Shown here piece by piece: positions 44,713-56,203 of a DNA stretch of 64,000 nt. Numbering within the stretch: the first letter of the stretch is position 1; every line of letters starts with the position of its first letter. The translations under genes were made by a program, and so were the position numbers. The stretch comes from Rhynchonema sp. JSB1_4 (lineage: Eukaryota; Nematoda; Chromadorea; Monhysterida; Xyalidae). The notes beneath the pieces are model-generated. The model ran no database searches. It was not told where the DNA came from and saw only the letters and a list, made by a program, of their open reading frames with translations. The stretch lies in the NCBI GenBank assembly GCA_030248065.1, contig JASAMV010008655.1:1-64000 (forward strand), in the 5' to 3' direction.

Positions 44713-47430
44713 AATTGCGTGTACTCGGATGCTGTGGGAGAAACAATCGATGACAGAAAGGGACTTGCGTGGGTACGATAAACAGCATCTGCTGTGCTTG
44801 CTAGGGTTGTCAAGGGCCGAATCCATATACTGCAGCCGTAGATAGTACTCATCAAGCGAAAGATCGAAGCCATGTTTGCTCGGCAGCAACGAAAACGACT
44901 GCTAATGTCATTACGCTTTATTGGTTTTCCTTTTCTTGATCGAACTGTGCTTGTATAATTAGATAATACGGAGAGGGCTGGGTGTCTGGCATTAGGAGCG
45001 CATGCGTATAACACACTCCATTCCAAACAGGCAATCAGCCTGCAATTGTGCGTCACACGCATGTCAATCGACAACTGTTGCGAGCGTTGCGATACGAATT
45101 GCTTGAGAATGTTGCTGACGATTATTGAATTACGTGCTAGCTGTTTGCAGAGCCGGTGCTGGCGTCACGGTGCTGGACAACAGTTTGTACGCGATCGGCG
45201 GGTTCGACGACAACGCACCGTTGAGTTCGTGCGAACGCTACGACCCGGTGACCGACGAGTGGACAATGTTGCCGCCGATGTCCTGTCCCAGAGGTGGGGC
45301 TGTTCGGGCATGGGGCGTGTTGTAGTGTTGCAGATGGCTTGGTCATGAATACGCGTACAATACGAAAGTGTCAGCCAACAAGGCGGGTTGTATCTGTATG
45401 TATGGGTCGAGACGCCAATGCAGCCGTCCGGTTCAGGCATTTGGCCAGTGGTAAAATGGTGTCGTTGGGAAATCAAAAAGTCAAGATACCGGATACCCAA
45501 AATCCAGAATTATCCAAAGTTTTTGGATACAGGATTCCCAAAATGAAAAATGTTGGATACCAGAGGGGTTGTCCCCCAAAATAGAAATTCTGTGATAGCC
45601 ACTGTGGGGTTGTCCAAAATATGTAATTTTTTTTAGAAGAAAATTGAGCAAAAATCGCTGTGGGCGCATTAAAAATGGTCATTTTCGGTGTTGTTTGCGT
45701 GCACAAGCGATTTTGAGCTCGATTTTTACGGTTCTCGGAAAAACTTTAGAGCCGGAAAAAGTGAAGACACCGGATGAATGCACCCTGGGTGAAAAAATTA
45801 CGATGCCGGATACCAGGGGGGTAACCGCACCCCAACGACGCAACTGCATTTGGTCGAATTCTCGATTACGCGTACGTGCAATCATTGCACGCTACGCTGG
45901 GACAAGGAACAGTTCTCACATTAGTCACTGGAATTATAAATTCCAATAAAAATGGTCTAAATTACGTTGCACACAGGTGGTGTGGGCGTGGCAGCACTGG
46001 GGGGTCGGATATACGCCGTTGGTGGCCACGATGGACGCTCGTATTTGGACAGTGTCGAGGCGTTCGACCCTGTAGCCAATCAATGGGCGCCCTGTACATC
46101 AATTAGCCAATGCCGTGCGGGCGCAGGTGCGCAAGGGGAGCTTATTTGGGCTTAATGAATGCTTGGTATGTTGTGTGGGTGATGTCAGTTTGGCCTTTGC
46201 CAGTCAGGATGGAATACGTTTGACCTTCTGTGAATGTTCTCATTATGAGTTTGTGGCTGCGTGCAAAATTCAGTATCATGTGTGCAGCACTGCAAAATGT
46301 TTCTCTGAGTCTGTAAATAGTCGCATCGATGTCAAAACAACAATATTCCCAAATGCTCAGCGTTGAATACTTCTAAAAAAACCGAACTCAATTCATGTTT
46401 GGTTACGAAATGGGTGGATACTTGCTGAAAGCTGTACCTACAAGCTACGTGTTACGATGTTCTTCTTTTCAGGTGTATCTTGGTGCGAATGTACAGTTGA
46501 CCAACTGCGACGTCCACCCACGTATAATTCGAGTCAGGCGCCGGCTAATTCTGGTGGTGGCGTCGCGTATTGTGTGTAGCTCAACTGGTTGTTTGGCTGG
46601 ATGCGGCCCCTTTTTCGCCCGGGTTCGACACCCGCCGATGGAATGGTGTTATTTTTGTGGATTCTGTTATGTCGGCCGGCTGGTTTGAGTCTTTATGATC
46701 GGTCGGCCATTATGCTTTGGCATGACTGTATCGAAGAGAATTACAATAGTTTAGGTTGTTTTGAATCTCATCTTTTTGGGGGAATCATTTTAACACTGTT
46801 GATTTTACAACGTTACTTTTTAACAACACACGGAACGAACTGCTAACATTGTTGTCTGCCAACTCGGCAAGCTGTTCTTGTGCTATTGAATCAAAATTTT
46901 CGCAGTCCACGCTTTCTTTCCTGTCGGTTTGTTTTCAAACTTTAGCGCACGAAACAAAAAAACCGTTGTCTACATATCTTATGTGTGTGTGCGTGTGTTG
47001 TGTCTAACGCACTTTACTTTTGTACATAGTATGGGTGGCATTTTCGAAACGGTGTAAAGGTCAGTTGGGTGTGAAGGTCGGTGGAAAGCTCGGTGTGAGA
47101 AAGTTCAGTGTAAGCTCGGCTTAAGCTTGAAACATTGCACGCTGAGCAACCAGCAGACGCGCGTTTCTGAACGAAAGGTCAACTTTGACAGTTTGCTATG
47201 CAAGCGTAAATCGTTTTGTTTGCAATCTAGTTCGTTTAAGTTGGTTGTTTTGAAGGAATATTTGTTAGTTACCTAACATTTCGCCGCAAGGCTGTTGAGA
47301 AATTGAACATTCATCGACGGCGGTGCCGAAAATTTTGACGTCACAAACTGGTCGCAGCACGAAATCAAAACGGCTCCATGAAAGGTTACGAGATTCATGC
47401 ATATCGTTTAAAAGCGCTTGTGCAACCAGC
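44713..47430 (+). repeat. Segmental duplication, direct copy 3
   Basis: Matches 37011-40690 with scattered substitutions, lacking elements O and N2. Confidence 0.9.
45151..46579 (+). pseudogene. Duplicate of the last three KLHL8 exons
   Basis: Exons 45151-45293, 45977-46126 and 46473-46579 copy KLHL8 exons 13-15 with the same phases, splice sites and stop. The coding sense is intact, with only silent or near-silent changes seen. With no BTB or upstream repeats it is an orphan 3' fragment. It could serve as an alternative 3' end for KLHL8 by exon skipping or trans-splicing, but nothing here shows use. Confidence 0.85.
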
Positions 47431-47620
47431 TCAAATTAACCAGATTGCAAACAAATGATTTACACTTGCACAGCAGACTGTCAAAGTTGACGTTTCGTTT
47501 GAAACGCACGTCTGCTGCTTGTTCAGCGTGAAATGTTTCAAGCTTTCGCCGAGCTTACACTGAACTTTCTCACACGGACCTACCCAACTGACCTTTACAC
47601 CGTTTCGAAAATATCACCCT
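47033..47620. mobile_element. MITE M5, complete
   Basis: Starts GGGTGGCATTTTCGAAACGG, ends CCGTTTCGAAAATATCACCC. Arms of about 90 bases contain AAGTTCAGTGTAAGCTCGG; inner arms (about 47130-47250 and 47440-47530) are also inverted. Confidence 0.85.
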
Positions 47621-48005
47621 ATATATAATTATCTGTTGTGATGAAATAAAAATGCTACAAAACTGTTGAAATGTGTTGATTTTGTCCCACAGCCACAACC
47701 AGTTGTTTAGTTCTGGTGACGATATTTTGCTAATTTTTACAATGCAATGTCAATTACACCAAAGTAAGCGTTGTGTATGTTCTCGACTTTAACGGCGTTG
47801 TGAAGCGTCAGGGCATTGCTCGTATAGACAGCTTTGCCAAAATGTCAATTTTTTTAAGTTTTGCACTAGGTAAAACCTTGAGTATTATGGGCCTGAGCGC
47901 CGCGGGAAACAATGGTTCCGAGGCTCTGTTGTTCATATTTGTGCCTTAATGTGCCCATTTCAGCGAAAAAACGGACGTTATCCTTGATTTGTCAGCCAAT
48001 TCAAA
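47621..48005. other. Gap upstream of BROX
   Basis: No gene seen. Probably BROX promoter and 5' UTR. Confidence 0.4.
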
Positions 48006-51000
48006 ATGGCTCACTGGTTCCATCGCCATCCACTCAAAGCCACTGCACCGGTGCTATTCGACCTGAAAGGTGTGCTCAGCACAAGCGATGCTTCGAAAAT
48101 TGCAACGTTGGTGATGTTCTTTTCTTTTACTATTGTGAGCTTTTTTGTCGAGTGCCACTACGAACATTGGCCATTTGATTTTGTGAGAACATTTTCGGGC
48201 TCGCAGACGCTAAACTTCATTGAGAACTGTGCGTGTGCACGTGGATTTAGGTTGTTGCGGAAACATTTCGGGTTGTTGCGGTACGAAAGAAACTTCCATC
48301 GACTTTTTTTCGGTTTCAGGGAGGCCCGATTTTCGCGACAACGCATGCTCGAACTGTTGTGTGATGCGAACAATGAACTGATTGAAGTGCGAACTGAGTT
48401 CAACAAGTACATGACGCTGTTGCACGGTTGGTGGATTCAACAAATATATATTTTTTGCTTGCGATGTCCCGCTAGCGCCAAGTGATGTTTCGCTGATTAT
48501 TGATCACAGGATTTCTGTTCGCGTTTGATGAAAAGGGCGGTGACAGCAAATTGCGACACCTGATCCCATTTAAATGGACACATTCGTGTCTCGAGTTGAC
48601 ACCAACGTTTGTTTACTGTTTTAATTTGTTTTCATGTTTTGCTGCTGGATGTTTATCCACTGTACTCAAAGCTCATACTCGCGTTTACCTTGTTGAACTG
48701 GCCACTGAAGGTTCGATCTCTTTGTGTCCAACCTTTTTGTTCATCACTTCGGGTTGGAAATGTTTTCATAGCCGTGTTCTGCTTGGACAATGAATCTAAT
48801 GCGACTACCAGCCGCTCGAAATCGTGAAACTCAAACCCCAAAAATTAAACATATGGTATGTACAGGGCGCATTTGGCAACTCTGTCACGCTTGTTATCAT
48901 GCCCATGGAGTGACAGGACGCAATGGTGTGTCGAGATGGGTTTACATCCTCACGCTTCTTGTACGGCGAATATATCGCAAGATGGGGGGGGGGTTGCCCC
49001 TTTAGAAAATAATCGGAACAAGGAACGGGGTCCTTTATGAAATAATGGAATGGTGATTGACAGCACGCGTGGCATTGCAGCGAGCTAGCGGACGCGTGGT
49101 ACGAGGCCCTCCACATGACCATCAATATGGCACTATGGTTCGTTTTATTTTATTTGATTTTCATAGCTCTCAAAAGTGTTTGAAAGGACCGACGTTTGTT
49201 TATGTACTCAATATAAATATATAGTCCAGCCACCAGCTCATGAGATGACTTTTTTTAAAGCTTGCTTGGCCGCATTCAAAAATGCTCCAGATACACGTGT
49301 TTTCGCAAACAAAAGAAAGAGATTGGCTGAGGGAGATGATGACAAGTTCCAGCTGGCTGACCTCAATTTGTTGCGTGCTTACGCGAACAGCAGCGTTGTT
49401 CAGCACACAAATGCTTTTGGAGTCAAAAGGGAATTAACGCACCGAGTGGAGAGCGTGTTTTTAAAAAATACGTGCGTTTCTCTTTCTTTCATTTCCGAAA
49501 TACGTGGAACCGGAACATTGTTGGATCCGCACAAGCCAATTTAAAAAAAGTCGTCTCATGAGTTCGTGGCTGGACTATACTAATTTTTGTTAGTAAGAAT
49601 TGTTGAAACGACCAACTAACTCCAACAGCCGGTCTAACTCTGGCCATGTTCAAATTGTGTGTTTTTTAGTTCACTTTCACGGCTGGAAATGTTTCATTGA
49701 TAGTATAAGCTATGGCAATATTTTCAGTACAGGCGTTATGCCACGTGTAAAATAAATTCAAAAATTTGCTTGTTTGTTTACATGGTAGGTTTTTGTCATC
49801 CAGGTACACCAAACACGCAGCCAAACTAGCGGGTGCGGACGAAATCAAAGAAGAGAACGCAAAAGAAGCACACAAATGTCTGCGAAAGGCCGCCGGACTG
49901 TTTGAAGCGGCCCTCAAAGACCGAGGTTAATTGGTGACTTTTTATGAAATATTAATTGCTGGGTTTTCTTTTTCTTTGCTTCGTTAATCGGTTGTTTTTT
50001 GTGATTTCTATTTCTTGTTGAGGTCGGATCAATGAACAGTCGGAGCCGGGCGGAGACATGGATGAGCACGTGTTACAGGTACGGAGTTTTTTTTGAGTTT
50101 GTTACGAAAATATACAAATCTCTCGAATATTATGCACCATACAGCAGATTTGATATTTAGTTCATAGTCTATAAACATGCGCGAGCGGCATTGGCAAACG
50201 AAAACAAATGTCTCGTTGACTTGTCAGGCGTACATGATTCAAAGTACAGCCGAAGCGCAAGAAGTCACTGTCGCGCGCGCTATTGAGCTGAAACATTCTC
50301 CTTCGTTGGTATCAGCTCTGGCCAATGAAACTGCGAAACTGTTCCTCAAAGCTGGTTGGTTGACTTTTTTTATCTTGTTCATTATTGTCGTGTTTTTGAC
50401 ATTGGGATGATGATTTTAGAGCAAATTCGTGATCGAACATTGAATATCAATACATATCATCAATAATTTGACAGCGTCGAAACATTTGCTGTCGAGCTCT
50501 CCTCGTAACTGTTGGCAGTACTCTGTGCACCAGGAAATGTTTTCATTGGCAATATAATATTGTCTGGTCTACGCTCTTTCAATTTTTTCCTCACAGGCAC
50601 ACTATCAATAACTCCATAAATGTAACCAGTTCTTTTACAGAAACGAATCTGTCGCCACTGGCACCCGTGACGTTTGGCAAATGGCGTAAATACCTAATGC
50701 TGAAACATCACTTCTATCTGGCGTTGGCGTACGCGTACTTGGGTGAAACATTGCTGGGTGAGGATAAGTGTGGCGAAGCGGTGCGTGCATGCAGAGAGGG
50801 ACTGAAACGTTCGTTTGACGGCTTGGAGTTTTGTATTGTTTCTTTTAGCGTTTGATTACCGTGACCGCCACAACGCTGAGACTGCTGCTGGCGGTTTCCA
50901 TTTTTAGCCCCCTCTTCCCTATTCTCATTCAACAGTTGCTGGCATAATCTTGTTGAATAAAAATAGAAAAAACTGGCTTGTGATTCATTTGCCCAGATAA

Positions 51001-52095
51001 AACGGAATGATATGTTAGAAACGCAGGAAATTTCGCTGTTATTTCGTCTTAAGCACTTCAGTTTGTGATTTCAAAAGTTAAAAAATAATTTGAAAGATGA
51101 TTTCCAGACTACGAAACATCATCGAACTACTGTGCGGAATACAAGAAAACGAAAGGGCCCGGCACGACGTGTAAGCCAGAATGTCATCTGTTCTTTCGTC
51201 GCATTCAGCCGATTTTGCAGAGACACATTGACAAGGCGGAGAGAGAGAATGGATTCATGTGAGTTGATTGGTTGATTGGTTCGCTCTTGTTTTGAGTTTT
51301 TCTTGTCGGGTCGCTTGTACATTTTGAAAGTCGCAGCGTCGTAGTCATATTAAGAACGTGTGTTGTGTGTTCGTTGCGCTGACGAACATTTTCATGGTGC
51401 GGGTGCGACCGATAAAAATTTGCCGTCGTTTGATTTATAGTGCGGGAAATATTCGCTCTTGTGAACATTCTCTGTGCTGCAGACTCGACAATCAACCATT
51501 TTAGTTTCAGATTCGAAAAAAATTGATTATGTAAATTTTCGTTATGAAGACTGTTGACTGTTTGTTGCTGCAGATACCATCAGAAGGTGCCCGTGGATTG
51601 TCCCGAGCTGAGTGTGAATTCAGCCACCTATGGTCTGGTGAAGCCTGATACGTTTGAATGGCCTATGGACCCGGATAAATGGAACCCTCGAATTTATGGC
51701 GCTTTTGACATCACCAAAACGCCGACACCGAACTTTGAGGTGCGTCTGTTTCACTTGCATCGTGTTTCGTGATCAAACTCTGTACTGTTTCTCGTCGACA
51801 TTTCAATTACGGGCGTGTAACACCGAGAAACAAATGTTTTGTCGACTTTTTGAGCGTGCTTATACACAGTTTAAAAGTTGTTGACAATCACACTGTTCCT
51901 GCATCCCAGAGACGGAAATCTCAGATTTTCCCAAGTCATTAAAACACCGAAAAACACGAGTTAGTGAATGAACGTTTTTTTGCAATGTTTCAGAAAGCCA
52001 AGAAATTGGACAAGGAGCTGCCGGCCGTGAAGGAAGCACCGGTGTACCAGAGCGAGAAAGACTCTTCTAGTGTGAGTGGCTGTGTTGTGAGCTAA
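48006..52095 (+). CDS. BROX: BROX, BRO1-domain protein with CaaX box
   Basis: Eleven exons: 48006-48106, 48320-48426, 48510-48606, 49081-49137, 49804-49925, 50023-50078, 50228-50354, 50641-50808, 51108-51258, 51574-51739, 51994-52095; 1254 nt, 417 residues (human BROX 411). It begins [18 protein letters not shown], nearly the family's start. Landmarks of the BRO1 fold follow: [51 protein letters not shown], and ATYGLVKP near the end. The last four residues are CVVS, a farnesylation-type CaaX box like the CYIS of human BROX. BROX binds ESCRT-III CHMP4 and acts at membranes, including nuclear-envelope repair. Intron 4 carries a TATAGTCC MITE. The exon 1 donor was placed at AAC|GTTGGT because only this gives the phase needed by exon 2. 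Confidence 0.95.
49220..49579. mobile_element. MITE K3, ends TATAGTCCAGCCAC
   Basis: Perfect-edge inverted repeats TATAGTCCAGCCAC / GTGGCTGGACTATA with TCATGAGAYGACTT next to them. The fragment at 21063 is its reversed right half. In BROX intron 4. Confidence 0.85.
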
Positions 52096-53105
52096 GCTGA
52101 ACAGGTTCGTCACTCAATTGTTGGAATTCAGTGGTTCGCATCCCATCTGTAATCTAATTTATGTGAATTTATAATTTGCTAATTGTGTGTGATTATTGAT
52201 TTGCCGTGCTTTGGTTTTTCAAGATTTTTATATCGCATGCCAAGTTTATCGGGATTCCTGTGGGTTTGACCGTTGTGATTATGATAGTTTCTTTTATTAA
52301 TTTGTTTATTTTCCTTCACAAATTACTGTTGGTCTCGAGATCTCTATATGTAACATTTCTTTCTTGTTTCGGAATTAACTTAATGATTAAGTTAAAATTA
52401 ATTTTCGTGTTGCTTCTCATGCTGCTTTATTCGAATTTATTGCAGGTTTGTAATGCATTGTTCTTTTGTACTAGCTAAAGCTTGTATATATGTATTCCCT
52501 GATTGTGCGAATTACTCCATAATGCAGATAAATTATCCACAGAATGATAGTCGAATAATGAAAACGTAACTGAGATGGTGCTCGAGTTGTTTTGCGAGTC
52601 GTTTCCCAAGCGAAGTTGCCCTTGGGCGACTTTATCTTTTGGCGGCGATTTTTTTGTGTTCGATCCTTGATTTCCAAGCTTGATGACACAAGGCGGGGCC
52701 CGTGCCTACGGCCCGGCTAAAGCTTTGCGCTATCCGAAAACCCGTTAGCATACCCAAAGCTACCCGTGAAAATTGAACCGTGCCCCCGAGGGAGGGGGCC
52801 ACAGACATACACACATACATACGTCTTCCTGTTTTAGTGGTATAGATTGGTACCATTATCTTGTTTGGCCATTTTGTCATGTTTTCTCTCCGGTCCATAT
52901 CCAACCCACATTGTGATTTTTCTCATGAGAGAATCAAGTGAAAATTGGTACCAGACCGGATTTAGACCAGCCTAAAAGTTGTTCCCAAATAGCTACCAAC
53001 GAGATATACCCGGTCGAAATTGGGTGGCATGTGTACATCCTAACGTGATGCCCAAGACAGCAGACAGACGCGATCCGGAACCCAAGTGCTTCTCTCCATT
53101 ACAGC
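52096..53105. other. Intergenic with one G/C-rich repeat-like block
   Basis: 52200-52480 is A/T-rich and non-coding in appearance. 52580-52960 contains GCCCGTGCCTACGGCCCGGC and a CATACACACATACATACG microsatellite and looks like a dispersed repeat, but no second copy is in the window. Confidence 0.4.
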
Positions 53106-55379
53106 ATGGCCGCCCAATGCAGTGGCCGTGCGCAATACATGGTAACCCAACTGTTCCTGTCACGACTTCGATATTGCCCTACCAACCTGCGATCTGTGAT
53201 CAGTGCCAATTTCGTAACGCTCAATCTGCCAAAGTTGCTTTCGAACACTTCTACTTGCTGTGAAACATCTGCGTGTCGACGCTATGCGTCCAGTAGCAGA
53301 GCGGCGGAGGACTTTGAATGGCATGACAGCAAGGACTATGGCCCGCCTGTCACCACAGTCGGCGCCAGCTTAATGTCAGTGCAGTTTTTGTCACTTCATT
53401 TTTTTATTCTTTTGGCTTCCCGATGTGGTATTAATGAACAGCAACTATCAATAGTTTGGACGCCGGTAAAACGCAAATTCTGAAACATTTTTATTGGATA
53501 CGCGCAAGGTTGCGGATATTCACACGCGTATTGCGGCAACGTGGTGGCTAAAGCACCTGTGCTTTTCATTTTAGGAATGTTGCTTCAATTCCGAGCGAAC
53601 TTTACGTGCCTTATCATGTGGTGAGCGTGGGTCGGGGGTTCGGTTCAGTTTTCTTGCATTTGTGGTTATGCTCCATATGTTGAACAATATTTTTCTAAAA
53701 ACTATATCATTATGTGTTCCCATTCCTAATTCCAGGCCAAACCCAGCGAGTACTTGGGTTTGCGACTTGGCGACCGAATTGCGAAATCAAAGTCGAAACA
53801 ACAGGCCGGAGGAAAATCCGTTCCCAGCCCAGCTGCTGAGTCGTCGGAGACGAAATTTGAATTCGATGACGGAACTGAAAATGTTTCCGTGACAGGTCCG
53901 GTCATACGCGCGGTCTCAAACTTGAACACTTTTTGCCGACTTACGGGCAGCAGTGGTCATGTGACCTGGCTTTTTTGAGATGGCTAACCAAAACCAAGTG
54001 ATATGCTTTTTGTATTCCTATTTCGTCCTGTTCTCGCAGGTGGCTGATCTAAAACTGTTTTTTGAGAAAAAAACCTTTTTTCCGATATTTTTTCGAGCCA
54101 AATTTGGGCACCGGTCAAAATGGCACATATTTGCCAGTGGGACGTTATGCCCTCAAAATAGCGTGTGAAAGGTAAACCTGTTGAGAAAGTGGGAATAAAA
54201 GCCATAAAAGTGCTGGAAAACACTTTAAAAGTCATGTTTCTGTGATAAAAATAGGTTTCCCACAATTTATACACTTTCAGAAAAGTTCAAAATCCGCCGT
54301 GCAACTTTTTCCGGAAAAATACATTTCAGTGAAAAAAAAACGGTTTCTTTACGTTTTTTGAGGACAAAAACCGTTTTTTACTTGTTATCATCAGGTTATC
54401 ATCAGGGCAAATAGTGCACCAGATGATGTGAATTGTCATCATCACTATTTGCTTTCCTCAGGCCTCCGTCACCGCGGTCGCCCGGCTAAACGTTCACAAA
54501 ACAACGACACATCGAAAATTAAACATTCGCTCAATAAGTCTGAAGCGATCGATAAATCCGAGAGTGACGGTGGCGCGGACTTGGAGCAGCTGGTTGTGCG
54601 CAAAGCCGGACGAAAACGAGTGGCCAATTGTTGGTGGACTTCGAGTGTTATTGACGGTATGTTGTCGTGTTTGTGTTGAAATGCTGGTTTGTCGATCCCG
54701 GTCTTTGGGCCAGCTGTTCTGTTTGGATTACACATCCACTATCGGCGTTTTCATTCTAGAGCCCCAGGGGGTCAATTCGGAAAAGTATGAAAATCCGACT
54801 TTTTGTCAAACATGTTTTCCGAAGCTCTCAAAATACCAAAGTCTCAATCCATGTGATGTTGTGTCAGGACGTTGCTTAAATGCATCAGCAATCCACACAT
54901 GCATACAAAACAACTGGAAAACGTACAGTACATGCTGCTATGATGAAGAAAACAGCCGGTGGGTTCGGAAAACCAGTCACTTTGGTAGAAAATTAGGTAC
55001 CGAAAGACAGAAATATAAATACCAAATTGAGCCCCATGTGGCACTATTCGGGGAGGGGGGGGCTGTAGACGGAAAACTCCGATAGTTGTTTCCGGAACCG
55101 CGCTGGTTGATGAAACTACTTGCGTCAATTACTTTATTGATAGAAACAGTCAAGAAGCGAGACCGTATCGATCTGTCTGATCGTCACTTTGCACTTTTGA
55201 CTGTGTGCATGTTTGCAGACCTGCTGATCGATTACTACTCGCATCTGTCCGATTGTTCGCACGTTTGTCTGATCCGGCCCGGTCCGACCGTCGGTTCTCT
55301 CGTCGACAAATTACTGCAGATTCGGCACACAAATGTGATCGTATGCGACACGCACAAAACACGCATAAGAACGTGGAAG
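53106..55379 (+). CDS. Unrecognised protein with mitochondrial-type leader; 3' end not found
   Basis: Exons in phase: 53106-53374, 53575-53620, 53736-53895, 54462-54656, 55144-55379; 906 nt, 302 residues so far, with a further donor at 55380. The first ~65 residues (MAAQCSGRAQYMV... SACRRYASSS) have many R and almost no D or E, as in mitochondrial presequences. Then come YGPPVTTVGAS, ASIPSELYVPYHVAKPSEYLG, a basic RGRPAKRSQ resembling an AT-hook, and LIRPGPTVGSLVDKLL followed by NVIVCDT, which loosely resembles methyltransferase motifs I and II. A mitochondrial methyltransferase or TFB-like factor is a guess only. No downstream exon could be placed. Confidence 0.6.
54035..54400. mobile_element. 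AT-rich MITE T3
   Basis: Reversed relative of 5842-6197, sharing AACCTGTTGAGAAAG, GCCATAAAAGTGCTG and GAAAAGTTCAAAATC. Poorly defined ends. In intron 3 of the 53106 gene. Confidence 0.6.
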
Positions 55380-56203
55380 GTCGGTTCGTTTGGGATTTGT
55401 TGATTGTTTTTCGTTCGTTTCATTGTTTGTTGATGATAAGCTTTGCTTTTTCTGAAATATATCCGTTCGGAAAGGAGTTTCTGGTGCTTGCTTTACTTGT
55501 GGTGTGCGCTGAGTACAATTTTCGATAGCTTTTTATCGCGTTTAGCTGCGTACATAGTACATTAGTGAAACTTAGGCAGGTTGTGTATCAAGCACAGCAT
55601 CTGCTAGGCATGTTAATATCATTGACAAAACATGATATAACTGAAAAGTAAATTGTTGATTAAAAAAACTGGAGCATAGTTATATACATATTCTCATGAA
55701 GCAATAATTTCTAGCATGCCAGTCAAGCAAAACAGTGGGCTTTTAGTGTTTGTGCTGAGATAAGAAACCCGAATTCACTTGCATAAAAAACAGCTTGCCT
55801 CTCTTTGGCCTGGTTAACCCAAGCAGCCACTAGACATCTGCAAAACAGCATTGATTGATAACGTATCGAAGTGAATATTGAACTAAGTCAATGTCAGTGT
55901 AGTTGATGTCAAACTTTGCCATCAAACTGTCCACCCAAAGTGTGGCCCTGCGTACAGCAACCGATTGGTAGAATGATTGGCAATGTTGGCGTTGTTGCCC
56001 AATTTGGACGGGCGTGATCGCCAAGTCTGACACCGACCTGTGTTCTCACAGAGCCTATGAGCACCGACGAGTATGATCTGTGGCGAGAAAAACACATCTA
56101 CAGCTCTCCAATGAGCGGGAAATTTGAAACTCAAACCCAGTTGACCAAGATAAACGCGATTCTCAAGAGATCCCACTCAAATACAGCAGGAAACATGCGT
56201 CTT
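55380..56203. other. Gap between convergent genes, no exon supported
   Basis: Should hold the last exon or exons of the 53106 gene and the 3' UTR of the Ig gene. I could not place either. The minus frame at 55830-56033 is open but shows no conserved feature. Confidence 0.4.

Noticed and set aside
36270..47430. Recent functional tandem gene duplication of KLHL8
   Set aside because: Only the last three exons are copied; no BTB, BACK or upstream kelch exons are present.
52206..52478. Hydrophobic plus-strand frame after BROX
   Set aside because: A/T-rich DNA gives F/L/I-rich translations; no splice-consistent context or conserved motif.
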